A DNA stretch of 64,000 nucleotides from Candidatus Paraprevotella stercoravium (GTDB taxonomy: Bacteria; Bacteroidota; Bacteroidia; Bacteroidales; Bacteroidaceae), in the NCBI GenBank assembly GCA_944320795.1, contig CALUIU010000004.1, positions 78,232-142,231 of the forward strand. The letters run 5' to 3'. The notes beneath the pieces are model-generated. The model did no database searches. It was not told the DNA's origin and saw nothing but the letters and a program-made list of their open reading frames with translations. The translations under genes and the position numbers were made by a program. Shown piece after piece: positions 26,558 to 34,697 of the stretch. Each line of letters opens with the position of its first letter. Position 1 is the stretch's first letter.

Positions 26558-27859
26558 ATGATTTGGAACGAAAGCAAGGAGTGCATGAGCCGTGAAGAGA
26601 TGCGCATGCTCCAAGGCAAGAGATTACACAAACTGGTTGATCTGGTTTATCACAATACCCCTTTCTACCGCAAGAAAATGCAGGAAATGGATCTTACCCC
26701 TGAGGATATCCAGACAATTGATGATATTGTCAAATTGCCATTTACCACCAAGCAAGACCTGCGCGACAACTATCCTTACGGACTGCAGGCTGCATCCATG
26801 CAAGAGATTGTACGTGTACACGCCTCATCCGGAACCACAGGAAACCCAACTGTTGTAGGCTATACCCGTCATGATCTGGAAGTATGGAAAGAAGTGACCG
26901 CCCGAGCTTTGGGAGCATTCGGCATTTCACGTAATGATGTATTCTCTGTGGGTTATGGATATGGCCTGTTTACCGGAGGTTTGGGATTACACTATGGTGT
27001 GGAACACTTAGGAGCGACCGTAATACCGACATCGACCGGAAATACGGAAAAACATCTGCACCTGCTGAAAGACCTGCAAGTAACCGGTCTGGCCTGTACT
27101 CCGTCCTATGCTCTATACCTGGCTGAAACCATGCAGAAAAAAGGAATGACGAAAGAGGACCTTCATCTGCGTGTCGGTGTTTTCGGAGCTGAACCCTGGA
27201 CCGAAAACATGCGTCAGGAAATTGAGCAGAAACTGGGACTGCAAGGTTATAATATCTACGGTCTGAGTGAAATTATCGGTCCGGGTGTAGCCTACGAATG
27301 TTCTTGCAAGAACGGTTCGCACATCAGCGAAGACCACTTCTATCCGGAAATCATTGACCCGGAAACCGGAAATGTACTTCCGGCCGGAGAAACCGGAGAG
27401 TTGGTGCTGACCACCTTGACGAAAACCGGTATGCCCTTGTTGCGCTACCGCACCAAGGATCTGACCTCGCTGATTACCGAGCCTTGCGAATGCGGACGAA
27501 CCAATGTACGCATCACCCGTATTATCGGACGTTCGGACGATATGCTCATTATCCGAGGTATCAATGTATTCCCGTCACAGGTAGAAAGTGTCATCCTGGA
27601 AATGAAGGAATTCGAACCACAATATATGCTTGTGGTAGACCGTCAGGGAAATCTGGATACTCTGGAAGTACAGGTAGAACTGCGCAAAGAACTCTATACC
27701 GACGAGATGGGTTCGCTGCTTAACCTGAAGAAAAAACTGGCCGACCGGTTGAAGAGTGTACTCTCCATCAGCGCCCAGGTGAAACTGATGGAACCAAACT
27801 CTATCCCACGCAGTGAGGGCAAGAGCAAACGTGTCATCGATAAACGAATCATCAAATAA
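26558..27859 (+). CDS. paaK: Phenylacetate-CoA ligase
   Basis: A 433-residue adenylate-forming enzyme. The phosphate-binding loop HASSGTTGNPTVVGYT (about residues 90-105), YGLSEIIGPGVAYEC and RYRTKDLT, and the C-terminal hinge GRSDDMLIIRGINVFPSQVE match PaaK. It joins phenylacetate (or indole-/hydroxyphenylacetate) to CoA, or runs in reverse to conserve ATP from aryl-acetyl-CoA made by IorAB. Fifth gene of the operon. Confidence 0.93.
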   Translation: MIWNESKECMSREEMRMLQGKRLHKLVDLVYHNTPFYRKKMQEMDLTPEDIQTIDDIVKLPFTTKQDLRDNYPYGLQAASMQEIVRVHASSGTTGNPTVVGYTRHDLEVWKEVTARALGAFGISRNDVFSVGYGYGLFTGGLGLHYGVEHLGATVIPTSTGNTEKHLHLLKDLQVTGLACTPSYALYLAETMQKKGMTKEDLHLRVGVFGAEPWTENMRQEIEQKLGLQGYNIYGLSEIIGPGVAYECSCKNGSHISEDHFYPEIIDPETGNVLPAGETGELVLTTLTKTGMPLLRYRTKDLTSLITEPCECGRTNVRITRIIGRSDDMLIIRGINVFPSQVESVILEMKEFEPQYMLVVDRQGNLDTLEVQVELRKELYTDEMGSLLNLKKKLADRLKSVLSISAQVKLMEPNSIPRSEGKSKRVIDKRIIK

Positions 27860-27871
27860 TAACTACGCCTT

Positions 27872-28288
27872 ATGACTATACGACAAATATCCGTTTTTCT
27901 GGAAAACAAAAGCGGGCGCATCAATGATGTGACCAAAGCTTTGGGCAAGGCCGGTATCAACATGCATGCTTTCAGTATGTCCGAAACAACCGACTTCGGT
28001 ATTCTGCGCCTCATCGTATCGGATGTGGACCGTGCCATTGAAGTACTGCGTGCCGCCAACTTCTCGGTTATTCAAACCGAAGTGATCTGTATCAGCTGCG
28101 CCAATACCGCCGGTTCTCTGTCCGTAATTCTGGAACGTCTCGCCGAACAGAACATCTTCATTGAGTATATGTATGCCTTTGCCCAAGGCGACAAAGCCAA
28201 TGTCGTGATCCGCCCGAGTGACCTAAATCGCAGTCTGGAAGTACTGAAACAGATGGATTGCAGCGTGCTTACAGCAGGAAATCTGTAA
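27872..28288 (+). CDS. Tandem ACT-domain protein
   Basis: A 138-residue protein made of two ACT folds (IRQISVFLENKSGRINDVTK at 2-21 and AGSLSVILERLAEQNIF near 77-93). ACT domains bind amino acids; such proteins regularly accompany paaK and may sense an aromatic amino acid to control the pathway. No DNA-binding domain. Last gene of the operon; an 11-bp inverted repeat spans its stop codon. Confidence 0.88.
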   Translation: MTIRQISVFLENKSGRINDVTKALGKAGINMHAFSMSETTDFGILRLIVSDVDRAIEVLRAANFSVIQTEVICISCANTAGSLSVILERLAEQNIFIEYMYAFAQGDKANVVIRPSDLNRSLEVLKQMDCSVLTAGNL

Positions 28289-28303
28289 AAAGCAGATTTC
28301 CTG
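28275..28303. repeat. Inverted repeat spanning the ACT gene stop codon
   Basis: CAGGAAATCTG (28275-28285) and CAGATTTCCTG (28293-28303) are exact inverse copies with a 7-nt loop containing the TAA. It precedes the strong terminator by 7 nt and may protect the mRNA 3' end. Confidence 0.55.
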
Positions 28304-28309
28304 AAACAA

Positions 28310-28356
28310 AACAAGTCGTCCCGGCTCAAAATCTCTCTGAGCCGGGACGACTTGTT
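28310..28356. terminator. Bidirectional terminator, paaK operon / Ig-like protein gene
   Basis: A perfect 19-bp GC-rich stem (28310-28328 with 28338-28356) with T6 on the plus side and AAAACAAAA giving TTTTGTTTT on the minus side; serves the two convergent units. Confidence 0.88.
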
Positions 28357-28366
28357 TTTTCTTCAC

Positions 28367-30178
28367 CTATTTTACCAGAACTTTTCGGCTCTGACTACCG
28401 ATACGGACAATATATACCCCTTTGGAAAGATGATTCACCTGATTTGTCTTTCCCTTATAAACCAGAACACCATTATCCCGATACACAGCAATATCGGTAA
28501 TCCGGTCCAGAATAAGGACTCCAGGAGTCGAATATAAAGCAGGCATCTCTACCGGCTGGCCAACAATTCCGGTAAGATTCTTTTTCTCTGCTGTCACCTT
28601 ATAATACAAGGCTTCCAGTTCTCCATCCTGCCATTTTTGGTTCTCCTCAGACCATAAAAAGGCAGCAACATAAAAATCTCCCAACAGCAAAGACCCATCA
28701 TCATTCATTTTCAAAGTCCATGTATCGCTCCAGTCATCTGTAGCCTCATCGAAAACATAAAGCGTATACAACGGATTACTGCTATTAGTATAATTCAGAA
28801 TGTTATACTCAGATATATCAACTGTAGCAGTGCCATTCCCCTGATCTTTCAACCTTAATCCCCCATTATTATTTTGGGTCAAATCACAACCAAACATAGA
28901 AGTGATATAAAAAGCACCCTCATTCTTCTGGATGACCAATTCAAATTCATCCGGATAAGTCTGTGTCGGATTGTTCTCTACGTGACTTGCTGAAACATGA
29001 TAATTGCCCTGCCACTCCGATATTTCTCCGGTTGATTCAGACTCCACAGTTATGGCACAAATCGCAGCCAAATCGTTTGCAGTCATCACAATGATATTGG
29101 CAGTACCCTTTCTTTGTGCGGTGACAATTCCATGATTATCAACTGTAGCAACTTCCCTATTATCACTGATCCAGGTCAATGATTTATCTGTAGCATCTTC
29201 CGGAGTCACCGTTGCTATCAGCTGCAAGATCTCTCCTTCCTTTAAAACAGCTTTTGTTTGATTCAGCGAAACAGATACCGGCTTTACGAATTCCTTTACG
29301 ACAATGGAACATGCTGCTGATTTTCCACTGCCATCTTTCGCCTTACAGATTATCGTTGCGCTTCCAGTAGATTTTGCAGTAACCAGACCGTTGCTGGAAA
29401 CTGTAGCTACTGCTGCATTGTCAGAAGACCAGTCCAATGATTTGTTGGTAGCGGTAGAGGGAGTAATATCAGCGCGAAGCTGCAAAGTTTCTCCTGCATA
29501 TAAAGCCTTTTCGGTTTCATTCAATGATATACTTGATATGTAAACCATAGAAGACTCAACCATAATGCGGCAAGTCGCATATTTTCCACTACCATCAGCT
29601 GCACGACAGGTTATGGTAGCTGTTCCTTCAGATTTGGCTGAAACCAGACCGTAGGAGCTGACTGTTGCCACAGAAGTATTGCTGCTAGACCAGTAGACCT
29701 GTTTATTGGTAGCATTCGAAGGGTATACCGTAGCCGACAACTGCAAGGTATTTCCTTCCTTCATGGTAGCAGACGAGCGGGAAAGCGACACATTAGTGAC
29801 ACTTATGGTGGTTGCCTTCACCGTAATATCATAATAAAAATCCATAGTACGGTAAAAACCATCAATAAAATAGCTGCATTTAAAATATACTTTACATGAA
29901 GACGTTGCTCTGACTCCCTTAATGGTTGCACTGTAACGTGTAGAACTGGTCACCGTAGCATAGGAGTTGCTCTCTGAATACCATTGACAGGTTACTCCCG
30001 TTGACTGCATCAGAGTTCTCTTGTATGGGTCCGGCAAATTAACCGTAACCGTACGATCTTCATAAACGGTAGCCTCCCCTACTTTAGCCGATGCATGAGC
30101 CACCTGAATTTTTACAAATAAACAAAGAACAGCCATAATTATGGTCTGAAATCTTACTTTTGACATTCTCATAATCAT
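28367..30178 (-). CDS. Secreted protein with three BIG2 Ig-like repeats and a type IX-like sorting tail
   Basis: A 603-residue exported protein. A signal peptide occupies about residues 5-30 (TIIMAVLCLFVKIQVAHASA). Three bacterial Ig-like (BIG2) repeats follow between about 125 and 375, each with the pattern ATVSSxGLVxAKSxGxATI. A further beta-rich domain covers 385-520. The last 40 residues (IAVYRDNGVLVYKG ... LSKGVYIVRIGSQSRKVLV) match a type A C-terminal sorting domain of the type IX secretion system. Start chosen as the first ATG; ATGs at residues 3 and 5 are equally possible. Adhesion or glycan binding is a guess. Confidence 0.75.
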   Translation of the reverse strand: MIMRMSKVRFQTIIMAVLCLFVKIQVAHASAKVGEATVYEDRTVTVNLPDPYKRTLMQSTGVTCQWYSESNSYATVTSSTRYSATIKGVRATSSCKVYFKCSYFIDGFYRTMDFYYDITVKATTISVTNVSLSRSSATMKEGNTLQLSATVYPSNATNKQVYWSSSNTSVATVSSYGLVSAKSEGTATITCRAADGSGKYATCRIMVESSMVYISSISLNETEKALYAGETLQLRADITPSTATNKSLDWSSDNAAVATVSSNGLVTAKSTGSATIICKAKDGSGKSAACSIVVKEFVKPVSVSLNQTKAVLKEGEILQLIATVTPEDATDKSLTWISDNREVATVDNHGIVTAQRKGTANIIVMTANDLAAICAITVESESTGEISEWQGNYHVSASHVENNPTQTYPDEFELVIQKNEGAFYITSMFGCDLTQNNNGGLRLKDQGNGTATVDISEYNILNYTNSSNPLYTLYVFDEATDDWSDTWTLKMNDDGSLLLGDFYVAAFLWSEENQKWQDGELEALYYKVTAEKKNLTGIVGQPVEMPALYSTPGVLILDRITDIAVYRDNGVLVYKGKTNQVNHLSKGVYIVRIGSQSRKVLVK

Positions 30179-30200
30179 TTGATAAATATTTTAAACAATA

Positions 30201-30232
30201 CAATTGTAGTAAAAAATCAATACATATACAAA
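30201..30232 (-). promoter_or_regulatory. Promoter of the Ig-like protein gene
   Basis: Minus-strand TTTG (30232-30229), 20-nt spacer, TACAATTG (30208-30201), one mismatch from the -7 consensus. Start near 30194. Confidence 0.45.
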
Positions 30233-30367
30233 CAAATCTCAAAGAACTTTATCATACAATATCTTCTTCGCGTGAAAATAAATCCATGTTTTTTTTGAAT
30301 TTCTAATTTAAAGAGTCTATATTACCTCTGTTTCTAACAGAATTCATAAACTTTAAATATACTAAAC

Positions 30368-31201
30368 ATGAAAATCTTATACGTACATGGTTTTAACGGT
30401 TCACCGGAAGGACACAGCTATAGTTTATTAAAGAAACACTTACCGGAAGGATGTGGCCTCATCGGCATGAATTATAATCAGAATGACTGTGATGTGGCCC
30501 TGAAGCAAATACAAGAAACGATTCAGAAAGAGTCCATTGATCTGGTTATCGGTTGCTCGTTAGGCGGTTTTCTGACACTCCTTGCCGAGGGGGTGGAACG
30601 GTTTGTCGTCAATCCCTGCTATCTACCCAGCATCGAACTGCCCAAGCTGAAAACACAAAACGGCCTGCCGGCAGCCTCAACAGAAATGGTGGATACCTAC
30701 GAACCTTTTGAATACAAGTGGAGATATCTTCCTCAAAGCGACAAGGAAAGGATCCACTGCTTTATCGGTAATGCCGACGAGCTGTTCGGTGAAAAGTATT
30801 ATTACGACATCCAGGATGATTTAGGCCGTCCGCCCCGCATGCTCTATTCCGGGCATCATCTGTCGGAATCCGCAGCAGAAACCCTTTGCTGTCTGATCGC
30901 ACAAAAAGAGATAGACAGAAGCCCAAACCATAAGGCCAGCAATAAAATGACAGAAGCCATACTACGGGATGCCCATAAATATTCCTGCAATCATGAAGAA
31001 TTCATCAACAGATCCGAATACTGTGGGTGCTTCTCCTGCTGCCGGGTCTTCCCTTCTTATGAAATTAAAAATTATATCAAAGATATGGGAGGAAAGACGG
31101 CACTTTGTCCTTATTGTGACACCGATGCCCTATTGCCGCAGAGCGGTCCGTACGAACTCTCAGAAGTTCTTTTGAGAAAGATGAACAAAAGATGGTTTTA
31201 A
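30368..31201 (+). CDS. YqiA-type esterase fused to a zinc-ribbon domain
   Basis: A 277-residue cytoplasmic protein. Residues 1-180 are an alpha/beta-hydrolase of the YqiA/YcfP group: YVHGFNGSPEGHS, nucleophile elbow GCSLGG (about residues 62-67) and the late catalytic His in YSGHHLSES. Residues 195-277 form a separate Cys-rich module, CGCFSCCRVF and ALCPYCDTDALL, that looks like a four-cysteine zinc ribbon. I do not know a characterised protein with this pairing. Followed by a hairpin (31225-31268). Confidence 0.75.
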   Translation: MKILYVHGFNGSPEGHSYSLLKKHLPEGCGLIGMNYNQNDCDVALKQIQETIQKESIDLVIGCSLGGFLTLLAEGVERFVVNPCYLPSIELPKLKTQNGLPAASTEMVDTYEPFEYKWRYLPQSDKERIHCFIGNADELFGEKYYYDIQDDLGRPPRMLYSGHHLSESAAETLCCLIAQKEIDRSPNHKASNKMTEAILRDAHKYSCNHEEFINRSEYCGCFSCCRVFPSYEIKNYIKDMGGKTALCPYCDTDALLPQSGPYELSEVLLRKMNKRWF

Positions 31202-31224
31202 CCTTAGAACCTACAAATACAAAA

Positions 31225-31268
31225 TGCCCGTCCGCGATTCCACAAGTACAGAATCAACAGGACGGGCA
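31225..31268 (-). terminator. Terminator of the lipoprotein gene
   Basis: TGCCCGTCC (31225-31233) pairs with GGACGGGCA (31260-31268), with an inner GATTC/GAATC pair. On the minus strand it is followed by TTTTGTATTTG, so it best serves the lipoprotein gene; on plus it is followed by CAAAAAC. Confidence 0.6.
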
Positions 31269-31339
31269 CAAAAACTTTAAAAAGATTATCCGGATTCTGA
31301 ATAAGATTCGGACGACCCAATATTTAAAGCCTTAATGGC

Positions 31340-31861
31340 TCATTTCTTCTTAATCTCACTCATTTTCAAAGCATCTCCTTCTGCTACGCAATGAATCTTA
31401 ACACTTCCCCGGTTTCCCATATCCAGGAAAGTCACCTTATACCAATCTTCTCCCTCAGGGATAATCTCCACAACCTTATATTCTTCAGACGGTCCATCCT
31501 GTGCGTCTGAGCGGAAACTGGTCTGATCATAGCAAGGGCCGTCAGTACATTCATATTCATACTTATCCGAAAGATATTTCTGCAGTTCCGGAGTGCAGAA
31601 GGTTTGTACCGCTTCTTCATAAGTCAGCTTTCCCTTTTGAGTCTGGAAAACATATTTATCATAAAAATCCTGCAAGAAAGCTTTTACCTTTGCTTCATCC
31701 TCCAAAGGAGACACAACAACAGAATCCGGCTGACTCTGCACAGAATCAACAGATAAAGTGTCCTTTGTACCTTCCGCTACATCATTACTCTTAGTTGCAT
31801 TTCCACACGACATTAACGCAAAAGCCATCATAGCCACCGTAAAAATTTTGTTTTTTCTCAT
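31340..31861 (-). CDS. Lipoprotein, DUF3828-like
   Basis: A 173-residue predicted lipoprotein: signal peptide MRKNKIFTVAMMAFALMSCG with lipobox LMSC and Cys19 as acylated residue, then an acidic Ser/Thr linker (to about 50) that suggests surface or outer-membrane display. The folded part (about 52-173) has EAKVKAFLQDFYDKYVF and a YKVTFLDMG strand pattern like DUF3828/NTF2-like lipoproteins. Function unknown. Its promoter has 10-bp-spaced repeats resembling those before the gene at 44502. Confidence 0.7.
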   Translation of the reverse strand: MRKNKIFTVAMMAFALMSCGNATKSNDVAEGTKDTLSVDSVQSQPDSVVVSPLEDEAKVKAFLQDFYDKYVFQTQKGKLTYEEAVQTFCTPELQKYLSDKYEYECTDGPCYDQTSFRSDAQDGPSEEYKVVEIIPEGEDWYKVTFLDMGNRGSVKIHCVAEGDALKMSEIKKK

Positions 31862-31927
31862 GATATAATTATTTTAAACAACCAACAAACATCGCTTACG
31901 CAATGCTACTTAAATTTATATACCAAA

Positions 31928-31935
31928 CAAAGATA
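31928..31935 (-). promoter_or_regulatory. -7 element of the lipoprotein gene
   Basis: TATCTTTG on the minus strand, start near 31921, leader about 60 nt. No TTTG at the right distance; the repeats at 31954-31975 occupy the upstream region, suggesting dependence on an activator. Confidence 0.55.
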
Positions 31936-31953
31936 AACAAAACCCACATAATC

Positions 31954-31975
31954 ACTTTGGTCCATTTTGATCCAT
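31954..31975 (-). repeat. Phased decamer repeats upstream of the lipoprotein promoter
   Basis: Minus strand reads TGGATCAAAA then TGGACCAAAG, two 10-bp units in tandem, with partial units on either side. They have the same orientation relative to transcription and the same general pattern (TGGnnCAAnn) as the array at 44404-44443. Confidence 0.4.
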
Positions 31976-31993
31976 AATTCATTTCAAACCCAA

Positions 31994-33598
31994 TTACACC
32001 ATATCTTCACCTGTATGAATCACCGGAACCCGGACGGTCTTATGGAAAGGAATAAAACGAGATACCACCGTTAGCACGACAGTAACAGCAAACAGCCAAC
32101 CAAGCAAATGTTTCAAAGCCAACAGAGTACTTTGCTGTTGTAACACCGTGTAAAGAGTATTCGTAGCCAACTGCATCGCCTCGGAGGTTCCCTGTCCTTG
32201 CTGTAAGGCTGAAGCAAAGGATGAATCCCAACGGGAAGCCGCCAATGGATCTACCCATGTAGCGTTCTCTGACAATTGAACCAGATATTTCTGCTGCAAA
32301 TGATACAAGGCATTATTATAAAAAGCGGAAGCCACCACCGGTGTCAATACAGACCGGAATGTAATCAGGAAAAAAGCATTCGCCAACAAATATTTCGGCG
32401 GAAGATCTTCCACGGCAAAAAGGGCAAATGCAATAATCAGTGTAAGCATCCCCAAGCCACGTAAAAACATTGGCAGATAAAGCATCTCATAAGTGCTGTC
32501 CGGTGAAATACCGAAATAAAGCATTCCAAAAAACGCTGCAAAACAAGCCATACCCCCAGCTATCAGAAAACGGAAACGCCACCGCTGCCAGCGGAACCAC
32601 CAGAAACAGACAACAGCTCCGAGCAGATAACCCGGCAACAACCAGATGTAAAGAGTATAACTGTGCGTATTATCAACCCGGAGAATCGTAGTGAGATAGC
32701 TGGTAAGCAGACTGGTAGAGGTACTGAAAAACATGACCAGCATCATATACAAATATCCCAAAATGGCCTTCCACTGAAACAAAGGTTTCAGACTGACATA
32801 AGGATGTGTAGAATGAAACTGCTCCCATAGAAAAAGAGCAATCAGTAACGGAGCCAGAATAACATAGAGAATAATACGTGAAGAAGCCATCCAATCAAGA
32901 ACCTTACCATACGTAATCACATAAATAAGCATGAGCAGTCCGGTAGAAATGATGAGCATCTCACGCAAATGCAGTTCCCGCCAAGGTACCGGTTTTGCCG
33001 GACGATCATGGCGCATAAAAAGCAGTACAGCCAAAAGAGCAACCAGCAGAAGCAACATCATGAAATAATACATATATTTCCAGTCGTAATGATAAGCCAG
33101 CAAAGCGGTAATTACCATAGACAACTGTCCGCAACCAAACACCAACGGATAGAAATAGGCATAAAATTCACTGCGTACATCGGCCGGACTGAAAATAAAC
33201 TTAATACGACGAATGACCCAAAGCATCAGAAAACCTTTCAGAAAGCCAATAACAAAGCTAGCGGCAATCAACAGCTCAATCTGTGACTGGCGGGCACAAA
33301 ACCAACTGAGCAAAAGCTGTAACGTGAGATCGGCCACCAAAAGAGTCTTAGAAGAAAACGTAGCCAGAATCTTGGGTACAATCGGATAAGATACAGCCAT
33401 GCCTGCCGAAGCGGCATAATATCCTATTGTAATATCTTCGGTATAGACACCCAGGGTATTGGATACCTCAACAATGCTTCCTGTATAAGTGCCATTGAGC
33501 ATGGCGATCGGAAGCATCACCAGAAACAGAAGGATTACCGCCAAACGGTCAGGAACCCAGTTACGTACCGGTATATCCAGTTCTCGTGCTGTTTTCAT
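31994..33598 (-). CDS. MFS drug-efflux transporter, EmrB/DHA2-like
   Basis: A 534-residue inner-membrane protein with about fourteen hydrophobic segments, the DHA2 plan of EmrB. It has few charged residues in the membrane part and a basic cytoplasmic motif (WVIRRIKFIF) after segment 4. It overlaps the HlyD gene by 4 nt (ATGA, 33595-33598), so the two are made together: with the TolC-like protein they should form a three-part pump across both membranes. Substrates unknown. Confidence 0.88.
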   Translation of the reverse strand: MKTARELDIPVRNWVPDRLAVILLFLVMLPIAMLNGTYTGSIVEVSNTLGVYTEDITIGYYAASAGMAVSYPIVPKILATFSSKTLLVADLTLQLLLSWFCARQSQIELLIAASFVIGFLKGFLMLWVIRRIKFIFSPADVRSEFYAYFYPLVFGCGQLSMVITALLAYHYDWKYMYYFMMLLLLVALLAVLLFMRHDRPAKPVPWRELHLREMLIISTGLLMLIYVITYGKVLDWMASSRIILYVILAPLLIALFLWEQFHSTHPYVSLKPLFQWKAILGYLYMMLVMFFSTSTSLLTSYLTTILRVDNTHSYTLYIWLLPGYLLGAVVCFWWFRWQRWRFRFLIAGGMACFAAFFGMLYFGISPDSTYEMLYLPMFLRGLGMLTLIIAFALFAVEDLPPKYLLANAFFLITFRSVLTPVVASAFYNNALYHLQQKYLVQLSENATWVDPLAASRWDSSFASALQQGQGTSEAMQLATNTLYTVLQQQSTLLALKHLLGWLFAVTVVLTVVSRFIPFHKTVRVPVIHTGEDMV

Positions 33599-34671
33599 CT
33601 CTTTCGCTCCGCTTCAGTAACCACCATCATGCCGGCACGCAGCTGGCTCATGCTCTCCTCATCCACATTATCCAAATCTATCCGGACAGGAATACGTTGC
33701 TGTACTTTCACAAAATTACCGGCAGAATTATCCGTAGGCACCAAAGAATATTTGGAACCCGTAGCTTCAGATATGGCCGTAACATGCCCCTGAAAGACTT
33801 TTCCAGGTATACCATCAACCTTAATACGGACAGGCTGTCCGATGTAGATATGTGCAATCTGTGTTTCCCGATAATTGGCGGTAATCCACTTGCCGGACTG
33901 GCGTACCAGATAAGAAAGAGTCTGCCCGGCAGAAACATATTGCCCCGGTTCCAGAGTACGACGCCCCATGTAACCGCTGTAAGGAGCAGTCACTACGGTA
34001 TACGAAAGATTCAGGTTAGCCAGATCGAGTGCCGCTTCAGCACGCAACACACCGGCTTGTACTCCCACCTGCTTATGAGTAGCCTCATCATATTGCGAAT
34101 GAGCCGCATCCTTTTGTTTCAACAAAGCATCATAACGAGCCTGTGCCGCATCGTAAGCAGCCTTCATCTGATCATACTGCTGACGCGGAACAGATTCTTC
34201 ACGCAACAGACGCTCATAACGATGATAGTCCTGTTCTGCTTGCCAAAGCTTGGCCTTAGCCTCGGCCAGATTGGCATTCTGCTCATCTATACGACTTCGG
34301 GAAGTTCGGATTCCGGAAGCCAGCACCTGTCCTTCACCTTTTGCATCGAGCAAAGCAGCCTGAGCCTCTTTCTGGCGAATCAGATACTCACGGTTATCCA
34401 GAATCACCAAAGTATCCCCCGCATGCACATACTGATGTTCCCGGAAGCGGACTTCCTGGATATATCCCGACACCCGTACATTTACCGGTGCCACATATTG
34501 GTCCACAAAAGCATCATTCGTAATCTCATAACTGATATAACGCCAGAAATAATTGGCCGTCCAGGTTAGTCCAGAACCGGCAATAAGCAAACAGACAATA
34601 TTCAGGATAATGTTCCGGCGCTTTTTCTTTTTCAAGCGCTCATATCGGATTTGAATGAATGACTTTGACAT
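33595..34671 (-). CDS. HlyD/EmrA-type membrane fusion protein
   Basis: A 358-residue periplasmic adaptor: basic N-terminus (RLKKKKRRN), one membrane segment at about 20-42, a biotinyl-lipoyl half (VNVRVSGYIQEVRFREHQYV), a coiled-coil hairpin (about 95-200, rich in Ala, Glu, Gln), the second lipoyl half (VVTAPYSGYMGRRTLEPGQYV) and a beta-barrel. Links the MFS pump to the TolC-like channel. The tolC gene ends 26 nt upstream. Confidence 0.93.
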   Translation of the reverse strand: MSKSFIQIRYERLKKKKRRNIILNIVCLLIAGSGLTWTANYFWRYISYEITNDAFVDQYVAPVNVRVSGYIQEVRFREHQYVHAGDTLVILDNREYLIRQKEAQAALLDAKGEGQVLASGIRTSRSRIDEQNANLAEAKAKLWQAEQDYHRYERLLREESVPRQQYDQMKAAYDAAQARYDALLKQKDAAHSQYDEATHKQVGVQAGVLRAEAALDLANLNLSYTVVTAPYSGYMGRRTLEPGQYVSAGQTLSYLVRQSGKWITANYRETQIAHIYIGQPVRIKVDGIPGKVFQGHVTAISEATGSKYSLVPTDNSAGNFVKVQQRIPVRIDLDNVDEESMSQLRAGMMVVTEAERKR

Positions 34672-34697
34672 ATTCTATAAAAACTAAAAATTCTGAA

